Virus record (IMG/VR): IMGVR_UViG_3300034013_000367
Span: 1 to 38,145 of that record
Origin: a virus
DNA length: 38,145 nucleotides
Strand: one strand, 5' to 3'
This document shows positions 23,290 through 29,403 of the stretch, piece by piece. The position numbers were made by a program, and so were the translations under genes. The notes beneath the pieces were generated by a model. The model saw nothing but the letters and a program-made list of their open reading frames with translations. It was not told the DNA's origin and did not search any database. Each line of letters opens with the position of its first letter. The first letter of the stretch is position 1.

Positions 23290-23463
23290 ATGACCATCGA
23301 CCAACTCCGGGCCCTGTGCCGCAAGATGCGCCTCTCGCTCACCTTCGAAGTCACCCACGGCGTGTGGGCTGTGCAGAAGGAGGGCGAGCGCCACCCGATC
23401 CGCTACAGGACCCGCGACATCCTGCGAATGACCGAGGACGACCTCAGGAGGGACTTCACATGA
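23290..23463 (+). CDS. Small unknown protein (57 residues)
   Basis: A short gene starting at the ATG at 23290, three bases after the previous stop, and ending with TGA at 23461-23463 that overlaps the next ATG. The protein is hydrophilic (M-T-I-D-Q-L-R-A-L-C-R-K-M-R-L-S), with V-T-H-G-V-W-A-V-Q-K-E-G and a helical, charged C-terminus. Tight spacing and overlap with both neighbours support it as real. The function is unknown. Confidence 0.65.
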   Translation: MTIDQLRALCRKMRLSLTFEVTHGVWAVQKEGERHPIRYRTRDILRMTEDDLRRDFT

Positions 23464-23660
23464 AGGCTATCAAGGACATGCTCGACGGCTTCGCTTGGTC
23501 GGTCGAGGAGACGCTCGCGCTGATCAAGCAGCTGCTCGGCGCGTTCCGGATCTCGTCTTGGTACGAGGCTGGCCAAGTTTTGGGGGTCGTGCTGCTCTTC
23601 ACGCTAGCGGTGCTCAGCGTGGCGCACGGCATCGTCGTGCTCAAGGGGGTGCTGCTGTGA
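23460..23660 (+). CDS. Small membrane protein of unknown function
   Basis: A 66-residue protein with one clear membrane segment at about residues 40-62 (V-L-G-V-V-L-L-F-T-L-A-V-L-S-V) after an amphipathic N-terminal helix. A good ribosome site (AGGAGG at 23449-23454) precedes the ATG by about five bases, and the ATG overlaps the upstream stop. It lies far from the lysis cassette, so a host-membrane role such as superinfection control is possible, but nothing in the sequence proves it. Confidence 0.68.
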   Translation: MKAIKDMLDGFAWSVEETLALIKQLLGAFRISSWYEAGQVLGVVLLFTLAVLSVAHGIVVLKGVLL

Positions 23661-23896
23661 ATCGTTACCTGCTCATGGACATCGGCTGTATCGAGTGTGG
23701 CCGCTACTCGGACGTTGTCGGGCTCTACCCGACCGAGGAGGAAGCAGACGCGGATGCGGCACTCCTCAACAGGGCGTGTAACTTCTACGACGGCGGTCAG
23801 CACTCGTTCGAGGTTTTCGATTTGGACGCCACGCGTGACGCCAAATACGCCGCCTTCCTCGGGCGCCTGCGCCCAGCCAAGGAGGTGCTGTTGTGA
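23657..23896 (+). CDS. Small unknown protein (79 residues)
   Basis: A soluble 79-residue protein from the GTG at 23657, overlapping the preceding TGA. It begins M-N-R-Y-L-L-M-D-I-G-C-I-E-C-G-R-Y with a CxxC pair, and has Y-P-T-E-E-E-A-D-A-D-A-A-L-L. The pattern is beta strand, helix and strand, as in small host-takeover proteins, but no family is recognised. GTGA overlaps on both sides indicate coupled translation in a row of small genes. Confidence 0.65.
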   Translation: MNRYLLMDIGCIECGRYSDVVGLYPTEEEADADAALLNRACNFYDGGQHSFEVFDLDATRDAKYAAFLGRLRPAKEVLL

Positions 23897-24105
23897 ATCG
23901 CGACGATTGGGCCGCCGAGCTGTGGGTCGTCACGCGCTGGCTGTTCATCGCCGCGCTAGTCGTCTTCGCAATCGGAACGATTGGCCGCCTCGACTTCGAG
24001 GATGCCAAGTTGATGGAGCGCCGCTATTGTGACGGCGTCGAACAGGGCCTGTGGCCTGACTACAATGACAACTACGAAGAGGTGTGCCATGCTCAAGAAC
24101 ATTGA
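23893..24105 (+). CDS. Small single-pass membrane protein
   Basis: A 70-residue protein starting at the GTG at 23893. It has a membrane segment at about residues 16-33 (W-L-F-I-A-A-L-V-V-F-A-I-G-T-I) and an acidic C-terminal tail with two Cys (R-R-Y-C-D-G-V-E and V-C-H-A-Q). Its 3' end overlaps the PurZ-like gene by 17 bases, so the two are likely translated in a coupled way. Function unknown. Confidence 0.65.
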   Translation: MNRDDWAAELWVVTRWLFIAALVVFAIGTIGRLDFEDAKLMERRYCDGVEQGLWPDYNDNYEEVCHAQEH

Positions 24106-25222
24106 CCTCGTGATCGATTGCCAGTTCGGATCTACCGGTAAGGGGCTGCTCGCTGGCTTCCTCGCCGAGACGCGGGCCTACGACACCATCATCACCGCGT
24201 GGGCCCCGAACGCTGGGCACACCTACATCGACCGCGACGGCACGAAGTGGGTCAACATCGCCACCCCGAACGGCTTGGTCAGCCCGAACATCGAGCGCGT
24301 GCTCCTCGGCCCCGGCTCGATCATCGACCCCGTCCTCCTCGAGTCCGAGTGGCGCCGCTACCTCGACTTCGCGAACGCCGCGGGCTTCGCCCAGACTGCG
24401 CGCCTCGTCATCCACCCGAACGCGGCCGTCGTGTTCCAGGACCATCGCGACCTCGAAGCGGGCCCGATGACCAAGATCGGTAGCACCAAAAAGGGCGTCG
24501 GCGAAGCGGCCATCCAGCGCATCCGCCGCGACCCCGACAACCTGAACACGGCCGGCGTGGCTCTCGAGGGTTCGTGGCTCGCTCAGTTCGTCGTGACCCG
24601 TGACCAGTACGACGTCGAGCTTTACAAGGCCCGCGAGGTGCTGATCGAAGGCGCACAGGGCGCCAGTCTGTCGATGTACCACGGTTTCTACCCGTACACG
24701 ACGAGCCGCGACGTTTCGACCCTGCAGATCCTCGCCGACTGCGGCGTACCTGCGAGCTGGGCTCCCAGGACCACGGTCTATGGCACGCTCCGCACGTTCC
24801 CCATCCGCGTGGCGAACCGCTACAACGAGGCCGGCGAGCAGGTCGGCTTCTCGGGCCCGCACTACGCGGACCAAGTCGAGATCAAGTGGAGCGACATCGG
24901 CCGCAGCCCGGAACTCACCACGGTCACGAAGCTGCCGCGCCGGCTGTTCTCGTTCAGCGAGTCGCAGGTGCTCGAGGCGATCCGTCGCAATAACGTACGC
25001 CACCTGTTCGTGAATTTCGCCAACTACCTGCCGAGCGCCGAGTCGGCCGCGCGGTTCGTCTCCAGGCTCGACGAGCTGGCCGCGCCGTACCTGTGCGGCG
25101 TGACCCACGTGGGCTTTGGCCCGACCCACCACGACGTTCTTGAATACGACATGGTCACGACCAACGAGCGCAGCGCAACCATCGACGCGTGGTGGCTCGA
25201 CTCCAAGCTCAAGGGGCTGTGA
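24089..25222 (+). CDS. purZ: PurZ-like (2-aminoadenylosuccinate) synthetase
   Basis: A 377-residue member of the adenylosuccinate synthetase fold, starting at the ATG at 24089 (ribosome site GAGGTG). PurZ joins dGMP and aspartate to make the precursor of 2-aminoadenine deoxynucleotide. In cellular PurA the P-loop reads W-G-D-E-G-K-G-K with catalytic Asp13; here it is F-G-S15-T-G-K-G-L, the Asp-to-Ser change reported for phage PurZ. The His of N-A-G-H44-T is kept. The T-K-L-D guanine-reading motif of PurA appears as N-F-A-N, losing the Asp, which fits use of ATP or dATP instead of GTP. The next genes encode MazZ- and DatZ-like enzymes. Alternative: an ordinary PurA, unlikely with these changes. 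Confidence 0.88.
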   Translation: MLKNIDLVIDCQFGSTGKGLLAGFLAETRAYDTIITAWAPNAGHTYIDRDGTKWVNIATPNGLVSPNIERVLLGPGSIIDPVLLESEWRRYLDFANAAGFAQTARLVIHPNAAVVFQDHRDLEAGPMTKIGSTKKGVGEAAIQRIRRDPDNLNTAGVALEGSWLAQFVVTRDQYDVELYKAREVLIEGAQGASLSMYHGFYPYTTSRDVSTLQILADCGVPASWAPRTTVYGTLRTFPIRVANRYNEAGEQVGFSGPHYADQVEIKWSDIGRSPELTTVTKLPRRLFSFSESQVLEAIRRNNVRHLFVNFANYLPSAESAARFVSRLDELAAPYLCGVTHVGFGPTHHDVLEYDMVTTNERSATIDAWWLDSKLKGL

Positions 25223-25506
25223 TGGACGTTGCCAAGCTGCAGGGGCACGTCGTCCTCTGGGCCAATTCGGCCTTCCCAAACCGCACTCCCTCGAGCGCTT
25301 TTATGAAGCTCTTCGGAGAGCTGGGCGAGGTGATCCGCGACCCAGAGGACCCGGGCGAGTGGGCCGATCTTCTGATCTTGATACTCGACCTCATGGCCAT
25401 GCACGGCCACTGGGACCCGGCCCAAGCTGTGCTCGACAAGCTCGAGATCAACCGCCGCCGCACGTGGGCCGTGAACGCCCTCGGCGTCATGCAGCATAAG
25501 GAATAG
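25222..25506 (+). CDS. mazZ: MazG-like nucleotide pyrophosphohydrolase (MazZ candidate)
   Basis: A 94-residue all-alpha protein of the MazG-like class. Metal ligands are Glu33 and Glu36 in G-E-L-G-E and Glu46/Asp49 in G-E-W-A-D, the ExxE...ExxD arrangement. In Z-genome phages MazZ hydrolyses dGTP to dGMP, feeding PurZ. The ATG overlaps the PurZ stop (TGATG), so the two enzymes are coupled. It is a minimal single-domain form. Substrate cannot be fixed from sequence; removal of host dNTPs in general is the alternative. Confidence 0.8.
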   Translation: MDVAKLQGHVVLWANSAFPNRTPSSAFMKLFGELGEVIRDPEDPGEWADLLILILDLMAMHGHWDPAQAVLDKLEINRRRTWAVNALGVMQHKE

Positions 25507-25510
25507 AGCC

Positions 25511-25705
25511 ATGAACTACGAACGCAAGCGTTACCTCACCGACAAACTGGCCGACTTGCTTTTCAGCCGGCAGGAGCAGCTCAAGCGCCACCCGGTGCCG
25601 GGTGACTTCCACGGGCACCGGCTCCGCGAGGAGATCGAAGCCCTGCAGTGGGCGCTCACCCTCGCCCGCGAAAACCAGACCGCGACGGATGTGAAATATG
25701 GCTAA
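25511..25705 (+). CDS. Small helical protein of unknown function
   Basis: A 64-residue, highly charged helical protein (L-T-D-K-L-A-D-L-L-F-S-R-Q-E-Q-L-K-R and E-E-I-E-A-L-Q-W-A-L-T-L-A). ATAGAG at 25503-25508 sits directly before the ATG. It lies between the MazZ- and DatZ-like genes and overlaps the latter by eight bases, so it may assist one of them, though no partner is shown by the sequence. I do not recognise a family. Confidence 0.65.
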   Translation: MNYERKRYLTDKLADLLFSRQEQLKRHPVPGDFHGHRLREEIEALQWALTLARENQTATDVKYG

Positions 25706-26288
25706 CGCCCTCACCCTCGAAGAGAAGCTCCGCACGGGTGCCGTTCGCCGCTGGCACATCGTCCCGATGGCGCGCGAGCAGAGCATCGCCGAGCACATGT
25801 ACCGGGTGACGGTCATTGCTGAGGAGATCCTGCGCGTGCTGGGTCGCTTCGACTGGAACAGCAACCACACGCTCAACGTGATGCGGTTGGCCTTCATTCA
25901 CGACCAGCACGAAGTGAAAACGGGCGACATCCCGAGCCCGGCCAAGTATAAGCTCCAGGGCGTCGCGGGCTTTGACGTCGTCGCAGCGGTCGAGCGCAAC
26001 ATCGACAGCGAGTACGCCGAGCTGGCCGCGCTTCCCGGGTGCGTGGAAATCGTCACGCTGGCCGACACACTCGAGGCCATGGACCACCTCGCGCTCTACG
26101 GCGTGGGGCCGCGTGCCCGCGAAGTCTGGGACACGATGCACGACACCATCGCGAGCAAGGTCGAGAAGATCGTCACACGCGCCAGCCTCCAGCCCTCGCA
26201 AGCGCTGGCCCTGCTCAAAATCTGTGAAACCTGCTGCCTGTCCGCTGTTGAGCGCGGCTGGGCCCAAATCGAGGACGCAAGCGAATGA
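25698..26288 (+). CDS. datZ: HD phosphohydrolase, DatZ/YfbR-like
   Basis: A 196-residue HD-domain enzyme resembling YfbR 5'-nucleotidases. Visible residues are R18-W19, His33 in A-E-H-M, His68-Asp69 in F-I-H-D-Q-H-E-V, the T-G-D-I-P-S-P-A-K-Y loop and Asp123 in L-A-D-T-L-E-A. Phage DatZ of this family removes dATP so that only the Z nucleotide is available to the polymerase. Linkage to PurZ- and MazZ-like genes strongly suggests that role. An ordinary dNMP phosphatase role cannot be excluded. The stop overlaps the next ATG. Confidence 0.83.
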   Translation: MANALTLEEKLRTGAVRRWHIVPMAREQSIAEHMYRVTVIAEEILRVLGRFDWNSNHTLNVMRLAFIHDQHEVKTGDIPSPAKYKLQGVAGFDVVAAVERNIDSEYAELAALPGCVEIVTLADTLEAMDHLALYGVGPRAREVWDTMHDTIASKVEKIVTRASLQPSQALALLKICETCCLSAVERGWAQIEDASE

Positions 26289-26929
26289 ACAAGAACGCTT
26301 TCCTGAACCTGTTGAACGACGGCCACGCCAAGATGGTGGCCCTGACCAAGAGCAAGGGCGAGGAATACAGCTCGAGCGACGACCAGCTCGGCAACTTCCG
26401 CCGACTGGCCGAGCAGACCGGGCTCACCATGCCGCAGATCTGGCTGGTGCTCTTCACGAAGCACATCGACGCGATCCGCACGTTCATCAAAGACGAGGCC
26501 GCGGGCGTGCAGCGCGAGCGCTCGGAGCCTATCGAAGGGCGCATCGATGACGCCATCCTGTACCTGTACCTCCTGCGCGGGATCGTGGGTGAGGAGAAGC
26601 AGGCCCAACGTGATGAGTTCCGCCATGCCGTCGCGGTGCTGAAAAACATCGAGAACCCGCCCCCACTGACGGCGTATTTCAGCTCGGCCGCCACCGTAAC
26701 GCTCGGGGTCCAGGCTCCGCACCGGGCACGTGCTGTCGTTCCGAACGCCGCGCACTACCAGCGCATCGACCACCCGGACGCGCTCCATGGCGTACCGCAC
26801 GGGTCGGCGTTCGTGTGGGTGGGTGCGGCCGATTCCCGGTGCGAAGAGTACCGCGCCAAATGCCTGCGGCTCGGCGTGCGCTTTTTCATGGCCACGGCTG
26901 AGTACGCCGACGACAAGTTCGGGGGCTGA
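26285..26929 (+). CDS. Nmad1/DUF1599-like protein with extra C-terminal domain
   Basis: A 214-residue protein. Residues 1 to about 105 resemble the nucleotide-modification-associated Nmad1 (DUF1599) family: K-G-E-E-Y-S-S-S-D-D-Q-L-G-N-F-R-R-L, then T-K-H-I-D-A-I and E-G-R-I-D-D-A-I-L-Y-L. This all-alpha domain is related in style to nucleotide pyrophosphatases. The remaining 100 residues are a separate beta/alpha region (S-S-A-A-T-V-T-L, S-A-F-V-W-V-G-A-A-D, R-F-F-M-A-T) I do not recognise. ATGA overlap with the DatZ-like gene places it in the Z pathway, perhaps acting on another nucleotide. Confidence 0.7.
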   Translation: MNKNAFLNLLNDGHAKMVALTKSKGEEYSSSDDQLGNFRRLAEQTGLTMPQIWLVLFTKHIDAIRTFIKDEAAGVQRERSEPIEGRIDDAILYLYLLRGIVGEEKQAQRDEFRHAVAVLKNIENPPPLTAYFSSAATVTLGVQAPHRARAVVPNAAHYQRIDHPDALHGVPHGSAFVWVGAADSRCEEYRAKCLRLGVRFFMATAEYADDKFGG

Positions 26930-26933
26930 CGCC

Positions 26934-27362
26934 ATGCACAATCGGACCAAGGTGCGGGCGGTGTACAACCGCCTCAAGCGGCATTACGGCGTGCGCTTCC
27001 TCACCGCACAGGAGGTCGCCAAGGGTCTGTATGAGACGCTGTCGAGCGTGCAATACGCCTTGCGTTACCTCGCCGACCAAGGGTACGCCGAGTTCCAGGG
27101 CCTCGGGTGGCAGCTCACCCCGGCCGGAGCCAAGGCCAAAATCGAGTGGAGCAACGCTCCCGGCTGGAACGAAAAGCGCATGCTCGAGGTTCTCACGAAA
27201 AACGGCCCGATGATGGCACGCGATCTGGCGCGTGAGTGCAACATTTCTCACCAAAACGTGAACAAGTACGCCCGCAAGATGCAGGCAGACGGCAAAGTGA
27301 AGCTCACCGAGACGAAAGCGGAGAGCGGGCACCGGGCGTACCTCATCGAGGCGGTGTCGTGA
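26934..27362 (+). CDS. Winged-helix DNA-binding protein, probable regulator
   Basis: A 142-residue basic protein with what look like two winged-helix units. The first (about 15-70) has L-T-A-Q-E-V-A-K-G-L, S-S-V-Q-Y-A-L-R-Y-L-A-D-Q-G-Y; the second (80-140) has M-A-R-D-L-A-R-E-C-N-I-S-H-Q-N-V-N-K-Y-A-R-K-M. Both are helix-turn-helix followed by a wing. It is a candidate for the protein that binds the repeats in IR-A and IR-B. The ATG at 26934 follows the previous stop by four bases, and its end overlaps the next gene. Confidence 0.7.
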   Translation: MHNRTKVRAVYNRLKRHYGVRFLTAQEVAKGLYETLSSVQYALRYLADQGYAEFQGLGWQLTPAGAKAKIEWSNAPGWNEKRMLEVLTKNGPMMARDLARECNISHQNVNKYARKMQADGKVKLTETKAESGHRAYLIEAVS

Positions 27363-27799
27363 CCCTGTTGATCGAAATCGAGGGCCAGCGGTACACGTTC
27401 CGGCAGATGGCCGACCGCTTGAAGCTCAAGCCCAACTCCGCGAATGCGCGCCTGCGTCGCGTGCAGCGGACGCTCGGGCGGCAAGCCGTCACGTGGCAGG
27501 AACTGGAACGCGGATCACGCGGCTACGTGTACAAGAAGAAGCTCCCGGAGCAATACGAGTGCCGAAACGCGATTCGTCGGATGCTCGTGGATCGTGGAAT
27601 CGGCTTCCAGGAAGTCGCCAAGCGGATCAAGTCGACACGGCAGCACGTCGACCGGGTCATCGGCACGCCGAGCAAGAAAAACCGGTACGCACTGACCCCG
27701 CAATTCGTGGCGCGAATCAGCGCGATGCTGAAACTCGATGAAGTGGAAGCGGCCGAGCTCCAGGAGCTGGGTGCAAGGGAGGCCGGATGGCGATTCTGA
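27359..27799 (+). CDS. HTH DNA-binding protein, probable regulator
   Basis: A 146-residue basic protein starting at the GTG at 27359. The N-terminal third has F-R-Q-M-A-D-R-L-K-L-K-P-N-S-A-N-A-R-L-R-R, a helix-turn-helix-like segment, and the C-terminal part has F-Q-E-V-A-K-R-I-K-S-T-R-Q-H-V-D-R-V-I, resembling XRE-type domains. Two DNA-binding elements suggest it recognises paired sites. It lies late in the replication/modification operon, a fitting place for a late-gene switch protein. Targets are unknown. Confidence 0.65.
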   Translation: MTLLIEIEGQRYTFRQMADRLKLKPNSANARLRRVQRTLGRQAVTWQELERGSRGYVYKKKLPEQYECRNAIRRMLVDRGIGFQEVAKRIKSTRQHVDRVIGTPSKKNRYALTPQFVARISAMLKLDEVEAAELQELGAREAGWRF

Positions 27800-28047
27800 A
27801 AAAGCGGTTCAAGGTCGACCCGGCCAACCCCGAACACATGGATATGGCGTTCCGCGCAGCTGAAATGCGAAAGGACCTCGACGACGTGTTCGACAAGCAC
27901 GGGTTCCGGCTCGTGATGGGGTGGGAAGGATCGCACGCGTATATACAGGCCATCGACCCACGGACCGGGATCGACGGTCCGGCCGTCACCCTGCTGACCG
28001 TTCGGCGCGGCGGAAAGCGCGTCCTGAAACTGGAAATTGAAGAATGA
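27787..28047 (+). CDS. Small unknown protein (86 residues)
   Basis: An 86-residue mixed protein overlapping the previous gene by 13 bases. It contains M-A-F-R-A-A-E-M-R-K-D-L-D-D-V-F-D-K-H-G-F-R-L, then a beta section with I-Q-A-I-D-P and V-T-L-L-T-V-R-R. There is no membrane segment or catalytic motif. The function is unknown; position near the nuclease gene suggests a late role in replication. Confidence 0.65.
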   Translation: MAILKKRFKVDPANPEHMDMAFRAAEMRKDLDDVFDKHGFRLVMGWEGSHAYIQAIDPRTGIDGPAVTLLTVRRGGKRVLKLEIEE

Positions 28048-28169
28048 ACACGAAACTCTCCGAGCGCGTCCGTCCCGACTGCGAGGTGGCGCGCTACGTG
28101 TACGACGAAATCGTGGCACTGGAAAACGCACTCGCCGCCCTCGCGTCGGTGAAGGGGGCGGTTAAATGA
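28044..28169 (+). CDS. Very small helical protein (41 residues)
   Basis: A 41-residue frame from the ATG at 28044 to TGA at 28167-28169, overlapping both neighbours by ATGA. It is a single amphipathic helix pattern (V-A-R-Y-V-Y-D-E-I-V-A-L-E-N-A-L-A). Overlaps at both ends and typical codon use support translation. Function unknown. Confidence 0.6.
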   Translation: MNTKLSERVRPDCEVARYVYDEIVALENALAALASVKGAVK

Positions 28170-28627
28170 CCGAGGCCGAACTCTGGGACGAAACCCAACG
28201 ACTGCTCAACGGCATGTGGCACGGACAACGGCACGAGGACAAACACAGTCGGGGCATCCCGGACGTATCGTTTGGCATCGGGCGCACGGTCGAGGGCTGG
28301 ATCGAGCTTAAACAGCTACCCAAGCTCCCAGGCCCGACGGACAGGTTCGACTTCGACCTCGCGTACTTCACCCCACAGCAGAGAAACTGGATGCGTCTCC
28401 GAGCGCAGCACGGTACCGGGAAGCTATATGTGTACCTATGTACCCCCTCGGCGCGTCTCCTGTGGCCGTGGAAGCGCCTCGACGGCATGCTCGGACACGA
28501 CCAGTGGGCCGAGATCGAGGCTGCGGCCATCGCAGTGTGGCAGGGACCGCCCCCCGCGCTCGAGCTGGCTAGTGCCCTGAAGACCGGGAAAACCATCCCT
28601 CGGCGGTTTAAGCTGAACGGCGGATAA
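28166..28627 (+). CDS. PD-(D/E)XK nuclease, VRR-NUC-like
   Basis: A 153-residue protein with the nuclease signature R-G-I-P-D-V-S-F-G-I (about 29-38) followed by G-W-I-E-L-K-Q-L (about 44-51), which supplies the PD and E-x-K parts of the active site. Small phage proteins of this type act as Holliday-junction or replication-fork nucleases. It is the last gene before IR-B and closes the replication operon. Its ATG overlaps the preceding small gene. Substrate structure cannot be inferred. Confidence 0.75.
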   Translation: MTEAELWDETQRLLNGMWHGQRHEDKHSRGIPDVSFGIGRTVEGWIELKQLPKLPGPTDRFDFDLAYFTPQQRNWMRLRAQHGTGKLYVYLCTPSARLLWPWKRLDGMLGHDQWAEIEAAAIAVWQGPPPALELASALKTGKTIPRRFKLNGG

Positions 28628-28636
28628 ACGGCGTTG

Positions 28637-28689
28637 TGTGTATACCGTGATGGGTTGTGTGTATACCTCGAAGGGGTCAGGTATACACA
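28637..28689. promoter_or_regulatory. Three helically phased TGTGTATACC elements
   Basis: TGTGTATACC at 28637-28646 and 28658-28667, and its inverse GGTATACACA at 28680-28689. Starts are 21 and 22 bp apart, two helical turns, so all face the same side of the DNA. They lie about 70-120 bp upstream of the sigma-54 -24 element, the usual enhancer distance. Confidence 0.65.
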
Positions 28690-28700
28690 GACCCAACGCC

Positions 28701-28741
28701 CGTTTGATGTTTCACGGTCAAACGCTTGTTGGTCGTGAAAC
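28701..28741 (+). other. Interlocked inverted repeats (H-type pseudoknot geometry)
   Basis: CGTTTGA (28701-28707) pairs with TCAAACG (28718-28724), and GTTTCACG (28709-28716) pairs with CGTGAAAC (28734-28741). The stems interlock with loops of 1, 1 and 9 bases, which is the geometry of a classical RNA pseudoknot. As DNA it could instead be two overlapping operators. Confidence 0.55.
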
Positions 28742-28756
28742 CCGCGTCACGACGCA

Positions 28757-28773
28757 TTGGCACGCTTCTTGCA
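28757..28773 (+). promoter_or_regulatory. Consensus sigma-54 promoter
   Basis: TTGGCACGCTTCTTGCA matches the sigma-54 -24/-12 consensus TTGGCACG-N4-TTGCA at every defined position, with GG and GC separated by ten bases. Transcription would begin near 28784 and run toward HNH, terminase and head genes. Sigma-54 needs an activator bound upstream; the phased repeats at 28637-28689 are candidate sites. Confidence 0.6.
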
Positions 28774-28874
28774 ACGCGCGTACGCGTACGCTGGCACAGG
28801 GGGGCCAATCGTGTGTATACCGTGTATACCTCACGACGCATTTTTGTGCAAAGCTCTGCAGAGGCACAATCCCC

Positions 28875-28978
28875 CCCATCACGGTATACACAGTATACAC
28901 AAACACCCCAAAACCCGCGTCACGACGGGCTAGAAGGCGTGTATACCTCCAACAACCTAGATATACACAATATACACA
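28875..28978. repeat. IR-B copy of 104-bp intergenic homology block
   Basis: Ungapped partner of 14078-14181 (77 of 104 identical). Contains GGTATACACA at 28883-28892 with AGTATACACA at 28892-28901, and GATATACACA at 28960-28969 with AATATACACA at 28969-28978. An extra inverse element (GTGTATACC, 28939-28947) lies between the pairs, where IR-A instead has TGTGATGGG. Confidence 0.85.
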
Positions 28979-29095
28979 CAGATCCCCGAACTGCGCGCGT
29001 GCCCGTGGGAAACGCTTGCGTACGCTCACGTGCTCATGCGCACGCGTACGCGCGAGGCATCGCGTGCTGCTCATCCCCTTGTGATGGGGTCATGT

Positions 29096-29103
29096 GGTAT
29101 GAT
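29096..29103 (+). promoter_or_regulatory. Extended -10 at HNH start
   Basis: TGG plus TATGAT (29098-29103) forms an extended -10 with no clear -35. The predicted start, about 29110, coincides with the HNH ATG, so a leaderless message would result if this promoter is real. Confidence 0.4.
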
Positions 29104-29109
29104 GTACAC

Positions 29110-29403
29110 ATGCCAGATCTCCCGCCCTCCCACGTGGCCCGGCGTGCCAATGCGCCCAAGCACGACACCGGAACGAACAGGCAGCGTGCCCGATTCTTGA
29201 GGACCAGCGCTCCCGCTTGGCGCGCACAACGCCAGCGTGTTCTCATACGCGATAGCTACCAGTGCCGCGCGTGCGGTTCATGGGGCAACGAGGTTGACCA
29301 CATCAACAACGACGCACATCGCGATGTGACTGACGAGGAGCTGCAAACGCTATGCCGCAAGTGCCACAGCGCAAAGACGATGCGGGAACTCAACTCACGG
29401 TAG
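29110..29403 (+). CDS. HNH endonuclease
   Basis: A 97-residue HNH nuclease: C-R-A-C (residues about 56-59), then the catalytic E-V-D-H-I in N-E-V-D-H-I-N-N-D, and a second zinc pair C-R-K-C-H near the end. HNH proteins next to terminase genes stimulate cohesive-end cleavage and are needed for packaging in HK97-like phages. Start chosen at the ATG at 29110 (an in-frame ATG at 29092 is possible); the longer upstream frame crosses the IR-B repeats. No Shine-Dalgarno sequence precedes either ATG. Confidence 0.85.
   Translation: MPDLPPSHVARRANAPKHDTGTNRQRARFLRTSAPAWRAQRQRVLIRDSYQCRACGSWGNEVDHINNDAHRDVTDEELQTLCRKCHSAKTMRELNSR

Larger units (their letters stand above)
28628..29109 (+). promoter_or_regulatory. 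IR-B: repeat-rich intergenic region before packaging genes
   Basis: These 482 bp contain no credible gene. Ordered contents are: an imperfect inverted repeat (28627-28646 with 28680-28704), about ten TGTGTATACC/GGTATACACA elements, interlocked inverted repeats with pseudoknot geometry (28701-28741), a consensus sigma-54 promoter (28757-28773), a CTCTGCAGAG palindrome (28854-28863), the 104-bp block shared with IR-A (28875-28978), GCGTACGC-rich sequence, and an extended -10 (29096-29103) at the HNH gene. It may combine late promoter control with an origin or packaging site. Confidence 0.7.

Noticed and set aside
24900-24960. T-K-L-P in the PurZ-like protein taken as the PurA T-K-L-D motif
   Set aside because: The following R-R aligns this segment with the T-G-R-P-R-R loop of PurA; the T-K-L-D position is the later N-F-A-N.
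23945-25279. Long minus-strand frame (444 residues) opposite the PurZ-like gene
   Set aside because: It is a GC-rich shadow of the + strand gene, with Arg/Ala/Gly-biased composition, no family motif and no ribosome site. The + strand protein is clearly recognisable.
28637-28978. CRISPR-like array
   Set aside because: The repeat units are about 10 bp, in both orientations and irregularly spaced; there are no uniform spacers or cas genes.
28638-29084. Frames across IR-B, including the upstream extension of the HNH frame to 28726
   Set aside because: They run through repeats, the sigma-54 site and palindromes; the HNH homology begins only after 29110.
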